A DNA stretch of 64,000 nt, taken from Blastococcus sp. TF02-8. GTDB taxonomy: Bacteria > Actinomycetota > Actinomycetes > Mycobacteriales > Geodermatophilaceae. The stretch spans positions 62,001 through 126,000 of the forward strand of contig NZ_QOHK01000005.1 in NCBI RefSeq assembly GCF_003319175.1, given 5' to 3'. The first letter of the stretch is position 1. Every line of letters starts with the position of its first letter. Below, in pieces: positions 51,578 to 60,051 of the stretch. The notes below the pieces were generated by a model. It was not told where the DNA came from. It saw only the letters and a list, made by a program, of their open reading frames with translations, and made no database searches. Both the position numbers and the translations under genes were made by a program.

Positions 51578-53197
51578 CTAGCGCGCGCGGACGACCCGTG
51601 TCTCGTCGAAGACCGGCTCGGCCGACTCGTAGACCCGCCCGTCGGCGCCGAAGACGACGAAGCGGTCGAACGACCGCGCGAACCAGCGGTCGTGGGTCAC
51701 CGCCAGCACGGTGCCGTCGAAGGCGGCCAGCGCCTCCTCCAGCGCTTCGGTCGACAGCACGTCCAGGTTGTCGGTCGGCTCGTCCAGCAGCAGCAGCGTC
51801 GCCCCCGACAGCTCCAGCAGCAGGATCTGGAACCGGGCCTGCTGCCCGCCCGACAGCGTCCGGAACGGCTGGTCGGCGGCGGCGGTGAGCCCGTAGCGGC
51901 GCAGGGCGGCCATCGCCCGCCCGCGGTCGACGCCCGGCCGCCCCGGCTCCCCGTGCCAGAGCAGGTCGACCGGGGTGCGGTCCTGCCACTCCGGGTGGGC
52001 GTGCGTCTGGGCGAAGAAGCCCGGGACCACCCGCGCGCCGAGCCGCCAGTCGCCGGTGTGCGCCACCGACTGCCCGGCCAGCAGGCGCAGGAAGTGCGAC
52101 TTCCCCGCACCGTTGGCCCCCAGCACTCCCACGCGGTCGCCGTAGAAGACCTCCAGGTCGAAGGGCTGCATCAGCCCGGTGAGCTCCAGCTGCTCCGCCG
52201 TCACCGCCCGCACGCCGGTCCGCCCGCCGCGCAGTCGCATCGCCACCTTCTGCTCCGGCGGTCGCTCGGGCGGCGGGCCGGCCGCCTCGAACTTCGCCAG
52301 CCGGGTCTGCATCGCGTGGTACCGGTTGGCCATGTCGGGCGAGTTGGCCGCCTGCTGCTGCATGGTCCGCACGAGGTCCACCAGCCGCTGGTGCTCCTCG
52401 TCCCAGCGCCGCCGGAGCTCGGCCAGCCGCTCGTGCCGGGCCGCCCGCGCCTCGTGGTAGCTGCCGAAGCCGCCGCCGTGCACCCAGGCGGACCCGCCCT
52501 CGACCGTGACCACGCGGTCGGCGACCCGGGCCAGCAGCTCGCGGTCGTGGCTGACGAAGAGCACGGTCTTGCGGGTCTCCAGCAGCCGCTCCTCCAGCCA
52601 GCGCTTGCCCGGGACGTCGAGGTAGTTGTCCGGCTCGTCGAGCAGCAGCACCTCGTCGGGTCCGCGCAGCAGCGCCTCGAGCGCCAGCCGCTTCTGCTCC
52701 CCGCCGGACAGCGTGGCCAGGTCGCGGTACTTGCACCCGTCGTAGGGGACGCCTAGCGCGGCGACCGTCACGGTGTCCCAGGTGACCTCCGCGTCGTAGC
52801 CGCCCACGTCGCCCCACTCGGCCAGCGCCCCGGCGTAGGCCATCTGCGCGGTCTCGTCGTCGGTCTCCATGAGGGCGAGCTCGGCGGCCTCGACCGCGTC
52901 CCAGGCGGCCCGCACCTCCGGCGGGGACAGGTCCACGAGGAACCGCTGCACGGTCGTCCCGTCGCGCACCGAGCCGATGAACTGGCGCATCACCCCCAGC
53001 CCGCCGGTGCGCGCCACCGACCCGGCCTCCGGGACCAGGTCCCCGGCGATGATCCGCAGCAGGGTGGTCTTGCCCGCGCCGTTCTCCCCCACCAGTGCCG
53101 CACGGGCGCCGTCACCGACCCGGAAGGAGACCTCGTCGAGCAGCACGCGCCCGTCGGAGAGCGTGTGCCGGACGGCGCTGACGTCGACGTATCCCAC
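51578..53197 (-). CDS. ABC-F family ATPase
   Basis: 539 aa from a GTG at 53197. Two ABC domains without transmembrane helices: Walker A GENGAGKTT and GANGAGKSH, signatures LSGGEQ and LSGGQQ, Walker B LLLDEPDNYLD and LLLDEPTDNLD. The linker between them (about 240-320) is helical and charged. ABC-F proteins act on the ribosome as translation factors or as antibiotic-resistance proteins. The second Walker A ends SH instead of ST/SS. Confidence 0.92.
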   Translation of the reverse strand: MGYVDVSAVRHTLSDGRVLLDEVSFRVGDGARAALVGENGAGKTTLLRIIAGDLVPEAGSVARTGGLGVMRQFIGSVRDGTTVQRFLVDLSPPEVRAAWDAVEAAELALMETDDETAQMAYAGALAEWGDVGGYDAEVTWDTVTVAALGVPYDGCKYRDLATLSGGEQKRLALEALLRGPDEVLLLDEPDNYLDVPGKRWLEERLLETRKTVLFVSHDRELLARVADRVVTVEGGSAWVHGGGFGSYHEARAARHERLAELRRRWDEEHQRLVDLVRTMQQQAANSPDMANRYHAMQTRLAKFEAAGPPPERPPEQKVAMRLRGGRTGVRAVTAEQLELTGLMQPFDLEVFYGDRVGVLGANGAGKSHFLRLLAGQSVAHTGDWRLGARVVPGFFAQTHAHPEWQDRTPVDLLWHGEPGRPGVDRGRAMAALRRYGLTAAADQPFRTLSGGQQARFQILLLELSGATLLLLDEPTDNLDVLSTEALEEALAAFDGTVLAVTHDRWFARSFDRFVVFGADGRVYESAEPVFDETRVVRAR

Positions 53198-53237
53198 GAC
53201 GCCATCCTCCCGTGCCCGGCGACGGCTCGTCGGGGGG

Positions 53238-53519
53238 TCAGCCGATGTGCCGGTCCAGCCGGTACCGGGCCAGCCGCTCGACCAGCTCCGGCAGGGCGCC
53301 GACCGGCGATCCGCCCAGCTCACGGCGACAGTCCCGGACCACGCGGACGACGAGCTGCGGCCCCACCCTCCCGGAGAACTCGCCGCTGAGCCGACCGACC
53401 GCGCCGGCGACGACGTCGTCCACCTCGTCGTCCCGACGCAGGGAGGCGCGGGGTCCGTCGAGGGGTCCCGTCGGCTCGTCGGCGGCGGGTCCCGGGTTCG
53501 GGGGGACGACCAGGGTCAT
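53238..53519 (-). CDS. Three-helix-bundle small protein
   Basis: 93 aa from the ATG at 53519. A Pro-rich start is followed by helical EVDDVVAGAVGRLSGEFSGRV, PQLVVRVVRDCRREL and GALPELVERLARYRLDRHI. This fits the actinobacterial three-helix bundle dimerisation domain, often next to or fused with tyrosine phosphatases or arsenate reductases. None is adjacent here. Confidence 0.7.
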   Translation of the reverse strand: MTLVVPPNPGPAADEPTGPLDGPRASLRRDDEVDDVVAGAVGRLSGEFSGRVGPQLVVRVVRDCRRELGGSPVGALPELVERLARYRLDRHIG

Positions 53520-53764
53520 CGGCGGTCCATTTCGTCCGGCTGGGCCACGGACCCGATCCGGCCGCAGCGGTTCCATACGGTGTCGGCTCGGACTTCGCGG
53601 CACCAGGGACGAAAGGCCCGCCGGCCCGCTCCTCAGCCGGGGGCGATCGACGGCACCGTCGCGGCCCCGCCCAGGACCAGGCCCAGGACCAGGGCCAGGA
53701 CGACGACCGACGCCGGCGCGGGCGCGGGGGCCGTCCGTCGTACCGCCCTGCCAGGGTGGTGCCC

Positions 53765-54823
53765 ATGACCACGCGGAAGGAACTGGGCCTGATGCGCCTC
53801 GTCGCGCTCGGGCTCGCCGGGCCACCTGCCGCCGGCGCCGCCGACGCGGTCCGCGGGTTGCTGGCCGTCCAGGCACAGGACCTGCCGGGCGCCCTGACCT
53901 CCGTGGCGTTGCGGACCGCGGGGCACAGCCGGGAGGGGGTGCGGCGCGCCCTGGACGACGGGAGCGTCGTGCGCAGCTGGCCGATGCGCGGGACGCTCCA
54001 CCTGCTCGCGGCCGAGGACCTGCCGTGGATGCTCGAGCTGCTGGGCCCGCGAGCTCTGGCCGGCCAGGCGCGACGGCGCGCAGAGCTGGGACTCACGGAG
54101 TCCGACGCCGAACGGGCACGCGAGCTCGTCGTCGGCGCGCTCTCCGGCGGCCGGCGGCTCTCCCGCGCCGCTCTGCTGGAGGTCATCGGCAGCGCCGTCG
54201 ACACCGGCGGCCAGCGCGGCTACCACCTGCTGTGGTTCCTCAGCCAGACCGGCACGCTCTGCCTCGGCCCGACCGACGACGGCGGCGCGCAGGACTTCGT
54301 CCTCCTCGACGAGTGGGTCCGCGCGCCCCGCCGGCCGGATCGCGAGGAGGCACTGGGGGAACTGGCGCTGCGCTACTTCCTCGGCCACGGCCCGGCGACG
54401 ATCGCCGATCTGGTGCGCTGGGCGGGCAGCACGGTCCGCGACGTGCGCGCGGGGCTGGCACTCGTCGGCGATCGGCTGGAACGGCTGCAGGTGGAGGGGA
54501 CGGAGCACCTGCTCGACCCGGCGACCCCGGAGCTCCTGGCCGCGCACCGGGACGAGGCCCGGGCGCTGCGGCTGCTGCCCGGCTTCGACGAGTTCGTCCT
54601 CGGGTACGGCGACCGCACCGCCGTGCTCGACCCGGCGTTCGCCGAGCGCATCTGCCCCGGCCGCAACGGCATGTTCCTGCCGACGGTCGTGGCCGACGGA
54701 CGGATCGTGGGCACCTGGCGGTGGTCCGGATCGGGCAGCCGGCGCCGGGCGACCGCCGCACTCTTCGGCGACGACGACGGGCTCGCGGCCTCGGTGCCCG
54801 CACTCGCGGAGCGGCTGCCCTGA
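53765..54823 (+). CDS. Winged-helix (HTH_42, YcaQ-like) DNA-binding protein
   Basis: 352 aa from the ATG at 53765 (GTG 53756 also in frame). RGLLAVQAQDLPGAL, SWPMRGTLHLLAAEDLPWML (the conserved QxQ and RGTxH motifs), LSQTGTLCLGP and ICPGRNGMFLPTVVADGRIVGTWR are HTH_42/AlkX-type signatures. YcaQ is a DNA interstrand-crosslink glycosylase; this actinobacterial branch is not assigned. The QxQ/RGT residues are intact. Confidence 0.85.
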   Translation: MTTRKELGLMRLVALGLAGPPAAGAADAVRGLLAVQAQDLPGALTSVALRTAGHSREGVRRALDDGSVVRSWPMRGTLHLLAAEDLPWMLELLGPRALAGQARRRAELGLTESDAERARELVVGALSGGRRLSRAALLEVIGSAVDTGGQRGYHLLWFLSQTGTLCLGPTDDGGAQDFVLLDEWVRAPRRPDREEALGELALRYFLGHGPATIADLVRWAGSTVRDVRAGLALVGDRLERLQVEGTEHLLDPATPELLAAHRDEARALRLLPGFDEFVLGYGDRTAVLDPAFAERICPGRNGMFLPTVVADGRIVGTWRWSGSGSRRRATAALFGDDDGLAASVPALAERLP

Positions 54824-54830
54824 CCGGTGG

Positions 54831-55277
54831 TCAGCCGCGGCGCTCGACGAGGAAGACCGGGATCTGCCGGTCGGTCTTCTGCTGGTACTCGGCGTACGCC
54901 GGGTAGGCGGCGACGGCACGCTCCCACCACTGGGCCCGCTCCTCGCCGGTGATCTCCCGGGCGACGCCGTCCCACGGCTCGGGGCCGTCCTGCACGGTCA
55001 CCTGGTCCGGGTGCGCACGGAGGTTCGACACCCATGCCGGGTCCGTGGGGGCGCCCCCCTGGGAGCCGACCATGGCGTAGATGCCGTCGTGCTCGACCCG
55101 CATCAGCGGCTGCTTGCGCACCTTGCCGCTCTTCGCGCCGCGGGTGCTGAAGATGACGACGGGCAGGCCGGTGTCCAGGAGGGTGTTCGCCTCCCGACCG
55201 CCCGTGGCCTCGTAACGCGCCACCTGGTCGCGGACCCACTGCTGCGGACTCGGTTCGTACTCACCCTCCAGCGGCAT
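54831..55277 (-). CDS. Deazaflavin (F420)-dependent nitroreductase-like protein
   Basis: 148 aa. LPVVIFSTRGAKSGKVRKQPLMRVEHDGIYAMVGSQGGAPTDPAWVSNLRAHPDQVTVQ is the DDN-type split-beta-barrel signature with F420 contacts. In M. tuberculosis Ddn activates pretomanid; native substrates are quinones. Tail-to-tail with the winged-helix gene. Confidence 0.92.
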   Translation of the reverse strand: MPLEGEYEPSPQQWVRDQVARYEATGGREANTLLDTGLPVVIFSTRGAKSGKVRKQPLMRVEHDGIYAMVGSQGGAPTDPAWVSNLRAHPDQVTVQDGPEPWDGVAREITGEERAQWWERAVAAYPAYAEYQQKTDRQIPVFLVERRG

Positions 55278-55387
55278 GCCCCGAATCTAGGGGCCGGCGG
55301 GTGGTGCTGCGCGCCGACCCGAGTCGCGGTCCTCCGGACCCGATGGCACCGTTCCCGACGGCCACACCGATCGGAGGAGCACCAGGA

Positions 55388-56314
55388 ATGCGGTACAGCG
55401 AAGGCGCCGACCTCGACACGTCGAGCGTCCGCGACATCCGGGGCGGCGGTGGCTTCGGCGGCGGATTCGGCGGTGGCCGCGGGCTCGCCGTCGGTGGCGG
55501 CGGGCTCGGCCTCGTGGGCGTGCTGGTGGTCGTCCTGCTCCAGGTGCTCGGCGGCGGTTCGGGCGGCGGCCCGGGCATCAGCACCTTCGACGGCATGGGG
55601 AGCGGGCAGACCGCCGACAACGGCGAGCTCGAGCAGAACTGCCGGACCGGCGCCGACGCGAACGACTCCGTCGAGTGCGCCGTGGTCGCCGACATCGAGT
55701 CGATCCAGGACTTCTGGTCGGCGACGCTGGGCGACCGCTACTCCCCCACCGACACGGTCTTCTTCACCGGCTCGGTGCAGACCTCCTGCGGTGGCGCGAG
55801 CAGCGGCTCCGGGCCGTTCTACTGCCCTGCCGACCAGCTCGTGTACATCGACCTGTCCTTCTTCGACCAGCTGCGGCAGCAGTTCGGCGCCCAGGGCGGC
55901 CTGTTCGTCGACGCGTACGTCATCGCGCACGAGTACGGCCACCACGTGCAGAACCTGCTGGGGACCAATCGGCAGGTGACCCCCGGCGAGACCGGGCCGA
56001 CCAGCGGCACGGTGCGCCTGGAGCTCCAGGCGGACTGCTACGCGGGCACGTGGGCCAACCACGCCGAGACCGTGCCCGACGAGTCCGGCCAGCCGCTGAT
56101 CGCCGAGATCAGCGACGACGACATCGACCGGGCGCTGGACGCCGCGTCGCGGATCGGCGACGACTTCATCCAGCAGAACCTGGGCAACGGGCGCGTGGAC
56201 CAGGACGCGTTCACGCACGGCTCCTCCGAGCAGCGGCAGCGCTGGTTCCGCACCGGGTACGAATCCGGCGACGTGCGTGCCTGCGACACCTTCGGCACCG
56301 ACGACCTGGGCTGA
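55388..56314 (+). CDS. Neutral zinc metallopeptidase (YpfJ family)
   Basis: 308 aa from the ATG at 55388. Gly-rich N-terminus (residues 20-50), one transmembrane helix about 50-66, then an extracytoplasmic domain with two Cys pairs and the zinc motif VIAHEYGHHVQNLLG. ELQADCYAGTWANH carries the third ligand Glu. Function unknown; COG2321 family. Its stop is 1 bp before the enoyl-CoA hydratase start. Confidence 0.9.
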   Translation: MRYSEGADLDTSSVRDIRGGGGFGGGFGGGRGLAVGGGGLGLVGVLVVVLLQVLGGGSGGGPGISTFDGMGSGQTADNGELEQNCRTGADANDSVECAVVADIESIQDFWSATLGDRYSPTDTVFFTGSVQTSCGGASSGSGPFYCPADQLVYIDLSFFDQLRQQFGAQGGLFVDAYVIAHEYGHHVQNLLGTNRQVTPGETGPTSGTVRLELQADCYAGTWANHAETVPDESGQPLIAEISDDDIDRALDAASRIGDDFIQQNLGNGRVDQDAFTHGSSEQRQRWFRTGYESGDVRACDTFGTDDLG

Positions 56315-56315
56315 C

Positions 56316-57110
56316 GTGACCGAGGACGGGACCACCCAGCACCTGCGCGTCGCCCGGGACGGGCACGTCGCCACGCTCGTCATCGACCGCCCGGAGAAGC
56401 GGAACGCGATGACGGTCGGCATGTGGGCCGGCCTGCCCGGCGTGCTCGCGCCGCTGGCCGCCGACCCGGGCGTCCGCGTCCTGGTCGTGACCGGCGAGGG
56501 ACCCAGCTTCTGCGCGGGGGCCGACATCTCCGACCTGCTGCGCGGCGGGGACCCGGCCGACCCGATGGCCGACGTGCGCCGGCACAACCTGGCCGCCCAG
56601 GCCGCGCTGCGCGACTTCCTCAAGCCGACGGTGGCGATGGTCCGCGGGCACTGCATCGGCGGGGGCGTGGAGCTCGCCACCTGCTGCGACCTGCGGTTCG
56701 CCGACCGCAGCGCCGTGTTCGGCGTGACCCCGGCGAAGGTCGGCATCGTCTACACGCCGTCGTCCACCAAGGCGCTCCTGGACCTCGTCGGACCGGCGAC
56801 GACGAAGTACCTGCTCTACAGCGGCGAGCTGCTGGACGCCGAGACCGCTCTGCGCACCGGTCTGGTCGACCGACTGCTCGACGCCGACGAGCTGGACGCG
56901 GAGGTGCGCCGCTTCGCGGACGTGCTGGCCTCGCGCTCGGCGCTCACCCAGCAGGCCACCAAGGAGGTCGTCGCGGCGCTCACCGTCGGTGACGACGGGG
57001 AGGACGTGGCGGCCCCGCGCTACCGGGAGACGATCGCCGCCGGGGAGCTCGCCGAGGGCGTGCGGGCCTTCGCCGAACGCCGTCAGCCGCGGTTTCCCTG
57101 GTCCGGCTGA
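56316..57110 (+). CDS. Enoyl-CoA hydratase/isomerase family protein
   Basis: 264 aa from a GTG at 56316. Crotonase fold: LVIDRPEKRNAMTVGMW, FCAGADISDL (oxyanion hole), HCIGGGVELATCCDLRFADRSAVFGVTPAKVGIV and PATTKYLLYSGELLDAETAL. Fatty-acid or related CoA metabolism; substrate unknown. The catalytic Glu positions are not obvious, since the helix after GGGVELA reads TCCDLRF. Confidence 0.9.
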   Translation: MTEDGTTQHLRVARDGHVATLVIDRPEKRNAMTVGMWAGLPGVLAPLAADPGVRVLVVTGEGPSFCAGADISDLLRGGDPADPMADVRRHNLAAQAALRDFLKPTVAMVRGHCIGGGVELATCCDLRFADRSAVFGVTPAKVGIVYTPSSTKALLDLVGPATTKYLLYSGELLDAETALRTGLVDRLLDADELDAEVRRFADVLASRSALTQQATKEVVAALTVGDDGEDVAAPRYRETIAAGELAEGVRAFAERRQPRFPWSG

Positions 57111-57118
57111 TCATTTCC

Positions 57119-57145
57119 GTTTCGTCCGCCCCCTGACCCGGGTAC
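57119..57145 (+). promoter_or_regulatory. Sigma-B/F-like promoter
   Basis: GTTT (57119-57122), 17 bp, GGGTAC (57140-57145): a good fit to actinobacterial general-stress sigma factor promoters (GTTT-N15-17-GGGTA). It lies ahead of the three-gene envelope cluster starting at 57410; the 265 bp between is unassigned and may hold a second promoter or leader. Confidence 0.5.
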
Positions 57146-57409
57146 CTGACCCTCTGCGAGGAGAGGTGCTCTGCCCGAGCGGCGGAGGGACGGCGCAGCG
57201 CGAGTCGCTGCCCTCCCCCGGCCACCCCGATCCCGCCCCGGGACGCACGGATGCGCCGGGTGGACGACGTCAGCTTTCCCGCGACAGACCAGCGGCGCTG
57301 ACCCTCCGTCATCGCAACCGTCCGGGTCGGTGAACCACCGTCCGGATGTGTGCCGCAATGCCGCTGGGGTAGCGCCTCCACCGACCACGAAGCATGCCGA
57401 GGAGGACCG

Positions 57410-58189
57410 ATGACTCACTCCATCGACACCCCGTTCCCGCCCCCGGCTCCCGCCGACACGGGTGCCACGACCACCAGCTCGTCGACGTCGAAGGCCGACA
57501 TCGCCAAGGACGAGGCCCGCAACGTCAAGGACACGGCCGCCCAGGCCGGCAGCCAGGTCGCTTCCACCGCGGCCGACCAGGCCAAGAACGTGGTGGGCGA
57601 GACCCAGCGCCAGGCCAAGGACCTGCTCGACCAGGGCCGTTCCCAGCTCAAGGAGCAGGCGATCGGCCAGCAGCAGAAGGCCGCGTCCGGCCTGACCTCG
57701 CTGGCCCAGGAGCTCCGCGGCCTCGCCGACGGCTCCAGCGAGGGCGCTCCCGGCCCCGCCCGGGACCTGCTCCACCAGGCCTCCGGCATGGTCGAGGGCT
57801 TCGCCGACAAGCTGCAGAACCGCGAGCCGGCTGAGCTGCTCGACGACGTGCGCGCCTTCGCCCGCCGCAAGCCCGGCCTCTTCCTGCTGGGTGCGGCCGC
57901 CGCGGGCGTGCTCGCGGGCCGGCTGACCAGCGGTGTGCGCGCCGCGCACACCGACTCCGGCAGCACCGGCGGCAGCGGCTACCGCAGCACCCCGACCAAC
58001 TACGTGGACCCGGCGCCGACGTACTCCGACTACTCGAGCGCCACCACGGGCACCGGGATCGGCACGGGCACCGGCACCCCGCTGCCCCCGCCGCCGTACG
58101 GCACCACGCCGCCGGCCGGCAGCATGGTGCCCCCGACCACGCCTGCAGGCTGGGACGACCCGGCTCGCCGGCCCGGTGAGGTGAGCTGA
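57410..58189 (+). CDS. YtxH-like membrane-associated helical protein
   Basis: 259 aa from the ATG at 57410 with GAGGAGG upstream. Residues about 25-90 are a Lys/Ala/Gln helix like LEA or YtxH proteins (DEARNVKDTAAQAGSQVASTAADQAKNVV). A transmembrane helix is near 162-176 (GLFLLGAAAAGVLAG), and the tail is Gly/Pro/Thr/Tyr-rich. It is the first gene of a stress-type envelope operon with the holin-like and DUF3618 genes. Confidence 0.8.
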   Translation: MTHSIDTPFPPPAPADTGATTTSSSTSKADIAKDEARNVKDTAAQAGSQVASTAADQAKNVVGETQRQAKDLLDQGRSQLKEQAIGQQQKAASGLTSLAQELRGLADGSSEGAPGPARDLLHQASGMVEGFADKLQNREPAELLDDVRAFARRKPGLFLLGAAAAGVLAGRLTSGVRAAHTDSGSTGGSGYRSTPTNYVDPAPTYSDYSSATTGTGIGTGTGTPLPPPPYGTTPPAGSMVPPTTPAGWDDPARRPGEVS

Positions 58190-58190
58190 C

Positions 58191-58712
58191 GTGAGCTCCC
58201 CCTACTCCGGGGCCTCCCCGGCGGGGACGCCGCAGGGGTACGCCGACCCGACGCCCCAGAACTACGCGGCGGACTACTCGCAGGGCGCCCACAGCGGCGA
58301 CCTCGGTACCCCGATGACCGCCGAGGGCCGGCCCGACGTCGAGGGCACCTCGGTCGGCCAGCTGATCGGCGAGGTCACCAAGGACCTCTCCACCCTGATG
58401 CGCCAGGAGCTCGAGCTGGCCAAGGTGGAGGTCAAGGCCGAGGCCAAGAAGGCCGGCCAGGGTGCCGGGATGTTCGGTGCGGCCGGCTTCGCCGGCTACA
58501 TGGTCCTGATGTTCCTGTCCTTCGCCCTCTGGTGGGCGCTGGAGAACGTCATGGACGCCGGGCTGGCCGCGCTGATCGTGGCCGTCCTCTGGGGCGTCAT
58601 CGGGGCCGTCGCCTTCGTGATGGGACGCAAGAAGTTCCAGCAGGTGAACCCCAAGCCCGAGCGGACCGTCGACACCCTGCAGCAGGTGCCCGGCGCCCTC
58701 AAGCCCCACTGA
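58191..58712 (+). CDS. Holin superfamily III / YqjE-like membrane protein
   Basis: 173 aa from a GTG at 58191. An unstructured N-terminus precedes TSVGQLIGEVTKDLSTLMRQELELAKVEVKAEAKKAGQGAGMFGAAGFAGYMVLMF, the signature of the actinobacterial phage-holin-family/DUF1469 proteins. Two transmembrane helices (about 100-118 and 125-145) follow. In chromosomes these are not known lysis genes. Coupled to the genes on each side. Confidence 0.85.
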   Translation: MSSPYSGASPAGTPQGYADPTPQNYAADYSQGAHSGDLGTPMTAEGRPDVEGTSVGQLIGEVTKDLSTLMRQELELAKVEVKAEAKKAGQGAGMFGAAGFAGYMVLMFLSFALWWALENVMDAGLAALIVAVLWGVIGAVAFVMGRKKFQQVNPKPERTVDTLQQVPGALKPH

Positions 58713-58755
58713 TCCCCGACCGCTGACTTCTCTCGACACGGCAGGAGCCGAAGAC

Positions 58756-59421
58756 ATGACCAGCAGTGACCCGGACGTCATCCGGCGGCAGATCGAGGAC
58801 ACGCGCCGCGAGCTCAGCTACGACGTCGACGCCCTCAACGAGAAGGTGAACCCGTCCCGCGTCATGGACCGTCGGGTGACCGCGGCCAAGGGGCGCATGA
58901 CCAACCTCAAGGACAAGGTCATGGGCAGCGCCCACGACACGAAGTCCTCGGCGCACGGCATGGCCTCGAACGCGGCCGGCTCCGTGCAGGACACGGCCTC
59001 CAACGCGGCCGACAGCGTGCAGCACGCGGCGCAGTCCGCGATGGGCGCCGTCCAGCAGGCGCCGGAGACGATCACCCGTCAGGCGCAGGGCAACCCCCTC
59101 GCCGCAGGCCTGATCGCCTTCGGTGTGGGCTGGCTGGTCTCCAGCCTGCTGCCCGCCTCGCAGAAGGAGCAGGAGCTGGCCCAGCAGGCCGAGTCCGCGC
59201 TCCGCGAGAACAAGGACGCCCTCCTCCAGCCGGCCAAGCAGGCCGCGCAGGAGATCGGCGAGCAGCTGAAGCCGGCCGCCCAGCACGCGGTCGAGGAGGT
59301 CAAGTCCACCGCCCAGGACGCGGCCGAGACCGTGAAGCAGGAGGGCCAGTCCGCGGCCCAGGACGTGCAGGGTCAGGCCCAGCAGTCCAAGGAGACCGTG
59401 CAGTCCCAGGCCTCCAGCTGA
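58756..59421 (+). CDS. DUF3618 domain protein with LEA-like repeats
   Basis: 221 aa with GGCAGGAG upstream. SDPDVIRRQIEDTRRELSYDVDALNEKVNP is the DUF3618 signature (residues 4-34). Ala/Gln/Asp-rich eleven-residue-like repeats (SNAAGSVQDTASNAADSVQHAAQ) flank one transmembrane helix (about 117-132). It resembles desiccation-type helical proteins. A perfect terminator follows. Confidence 0.88.
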   Translation: MTSSDPDVIRRQIEDTRRELSYDVDALNEKVNPSRVMDRRVTAAKGRMTNLKDKVMGSAHDTKSSAHGMASNAAGSVQDTASNAADSVQHAAQSAMGAVQQAPETITRQAQGNPLAAGLIAFGVGWLVSSLLPASQKEQELAQQAESALRENKDALLQPAKQAAQEIGEQLKPAAQHAVEEVKSTAQDAAETVKQEGQSAAQDVQGQAQQSKETVQSQASS

Positions 59422-59450
59422 TCCGCGGGGCCTGAGCCCCGCCCGTACGC

Positions 59451-59484
59451 CTGCGCCCCGCCGGGACCTCCCGGCGGGGCGCAG
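59451..59484 (+). terminator. Intrinsic terminator of the envelope operon
   Basis: Perfect 15-bp arms (59451-59465 and 59470-59484) with a 4-base loop ACCT, 30 bp past the DUF3618 stop. Confidence 0.88.
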
Positions 59485-59640
59485 TGCTGTCCGGGAAGGT
59501 GCCGGAGGAGCTCTCCCCCCGACGGGTGAGACGCGGCACGGCCCGCTGCAGGGCGGTTCCCGTGGCGCCGTTCCTCCCCGGGACGACGCCACCGGCGCCG
59601 GCCCGACGTGGTCGTGCGCCACGACCGACGGGAGCCCCTC

Positions 59641-60051
59641 GTGGACCCGGCCCAGCACTCCACCGACGACGCGCGGTTCCGCGTCCTGGTGGCCGATGAC
59701 GAGGACGACATCCGCGACCTGGTCACCCTCGCCGTCCGCAAGGCGGGCTGCGACGTCGTGCGGTCCGTCCCCGACGGCGCCGAGGCCCTCGTCGCCGCGC
59801 GCGCCGAGCTGCCCGACCTCGCGGTGCTCGACGTCTCCATGCCCGGCGCCACCGGCCTGGAGGTCTGCACCGCGCTGCGGGAGGACCCGGCCACCGCCGG
59901 GATCCGGATCCTGCTGCTCTCCGCCGGGGCCTCTCTCGACGAGGTGGCCCGCGGGCTCTCCGCGGGGGCGGACGCCTACCTGGCCAAGCCCTTCACCATC
60001 GCCGGGCTCGTGCACCAGGTGCGCTCGCTGACCGCGGGGGTGCCGGCATGA
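59641..60051 (+). CDS. Single-domain response regulator
   Basis: 136 aa from a GTG at 59641. A receiver domain only: acidic pair in VADDEDDI, phosphoacceptor Asp in AVLDVSMPG, Ser/Thr in LLLLSAG and Lys in YLAKPF. No DNA-binding output, so it probably works through protein contacts or phosphotransfer. The stop overlaps the kinase start (ATGA). Confidence 0.92.
   Translation: MDPAQHSTDDARFRVLVADDEDDIRDLVTLAVRKAGCDVVRSVPDGAEALVAARAELPDLAVLDVSMPGATGLEVCTALREDPATAGIRILLLSAGASLDEVARGLSAGADAYLAKPFTIAGLVHQVRSLTAGVPA

Noticed and set aside
57166-57333. Small gene after the sigma-like promoter (55 codons from a GTG)
   Set aside because: There is a possible ribosome site, but the product is Pro/Gly/Arg-rich with no structure and third-position GC does not stand out.
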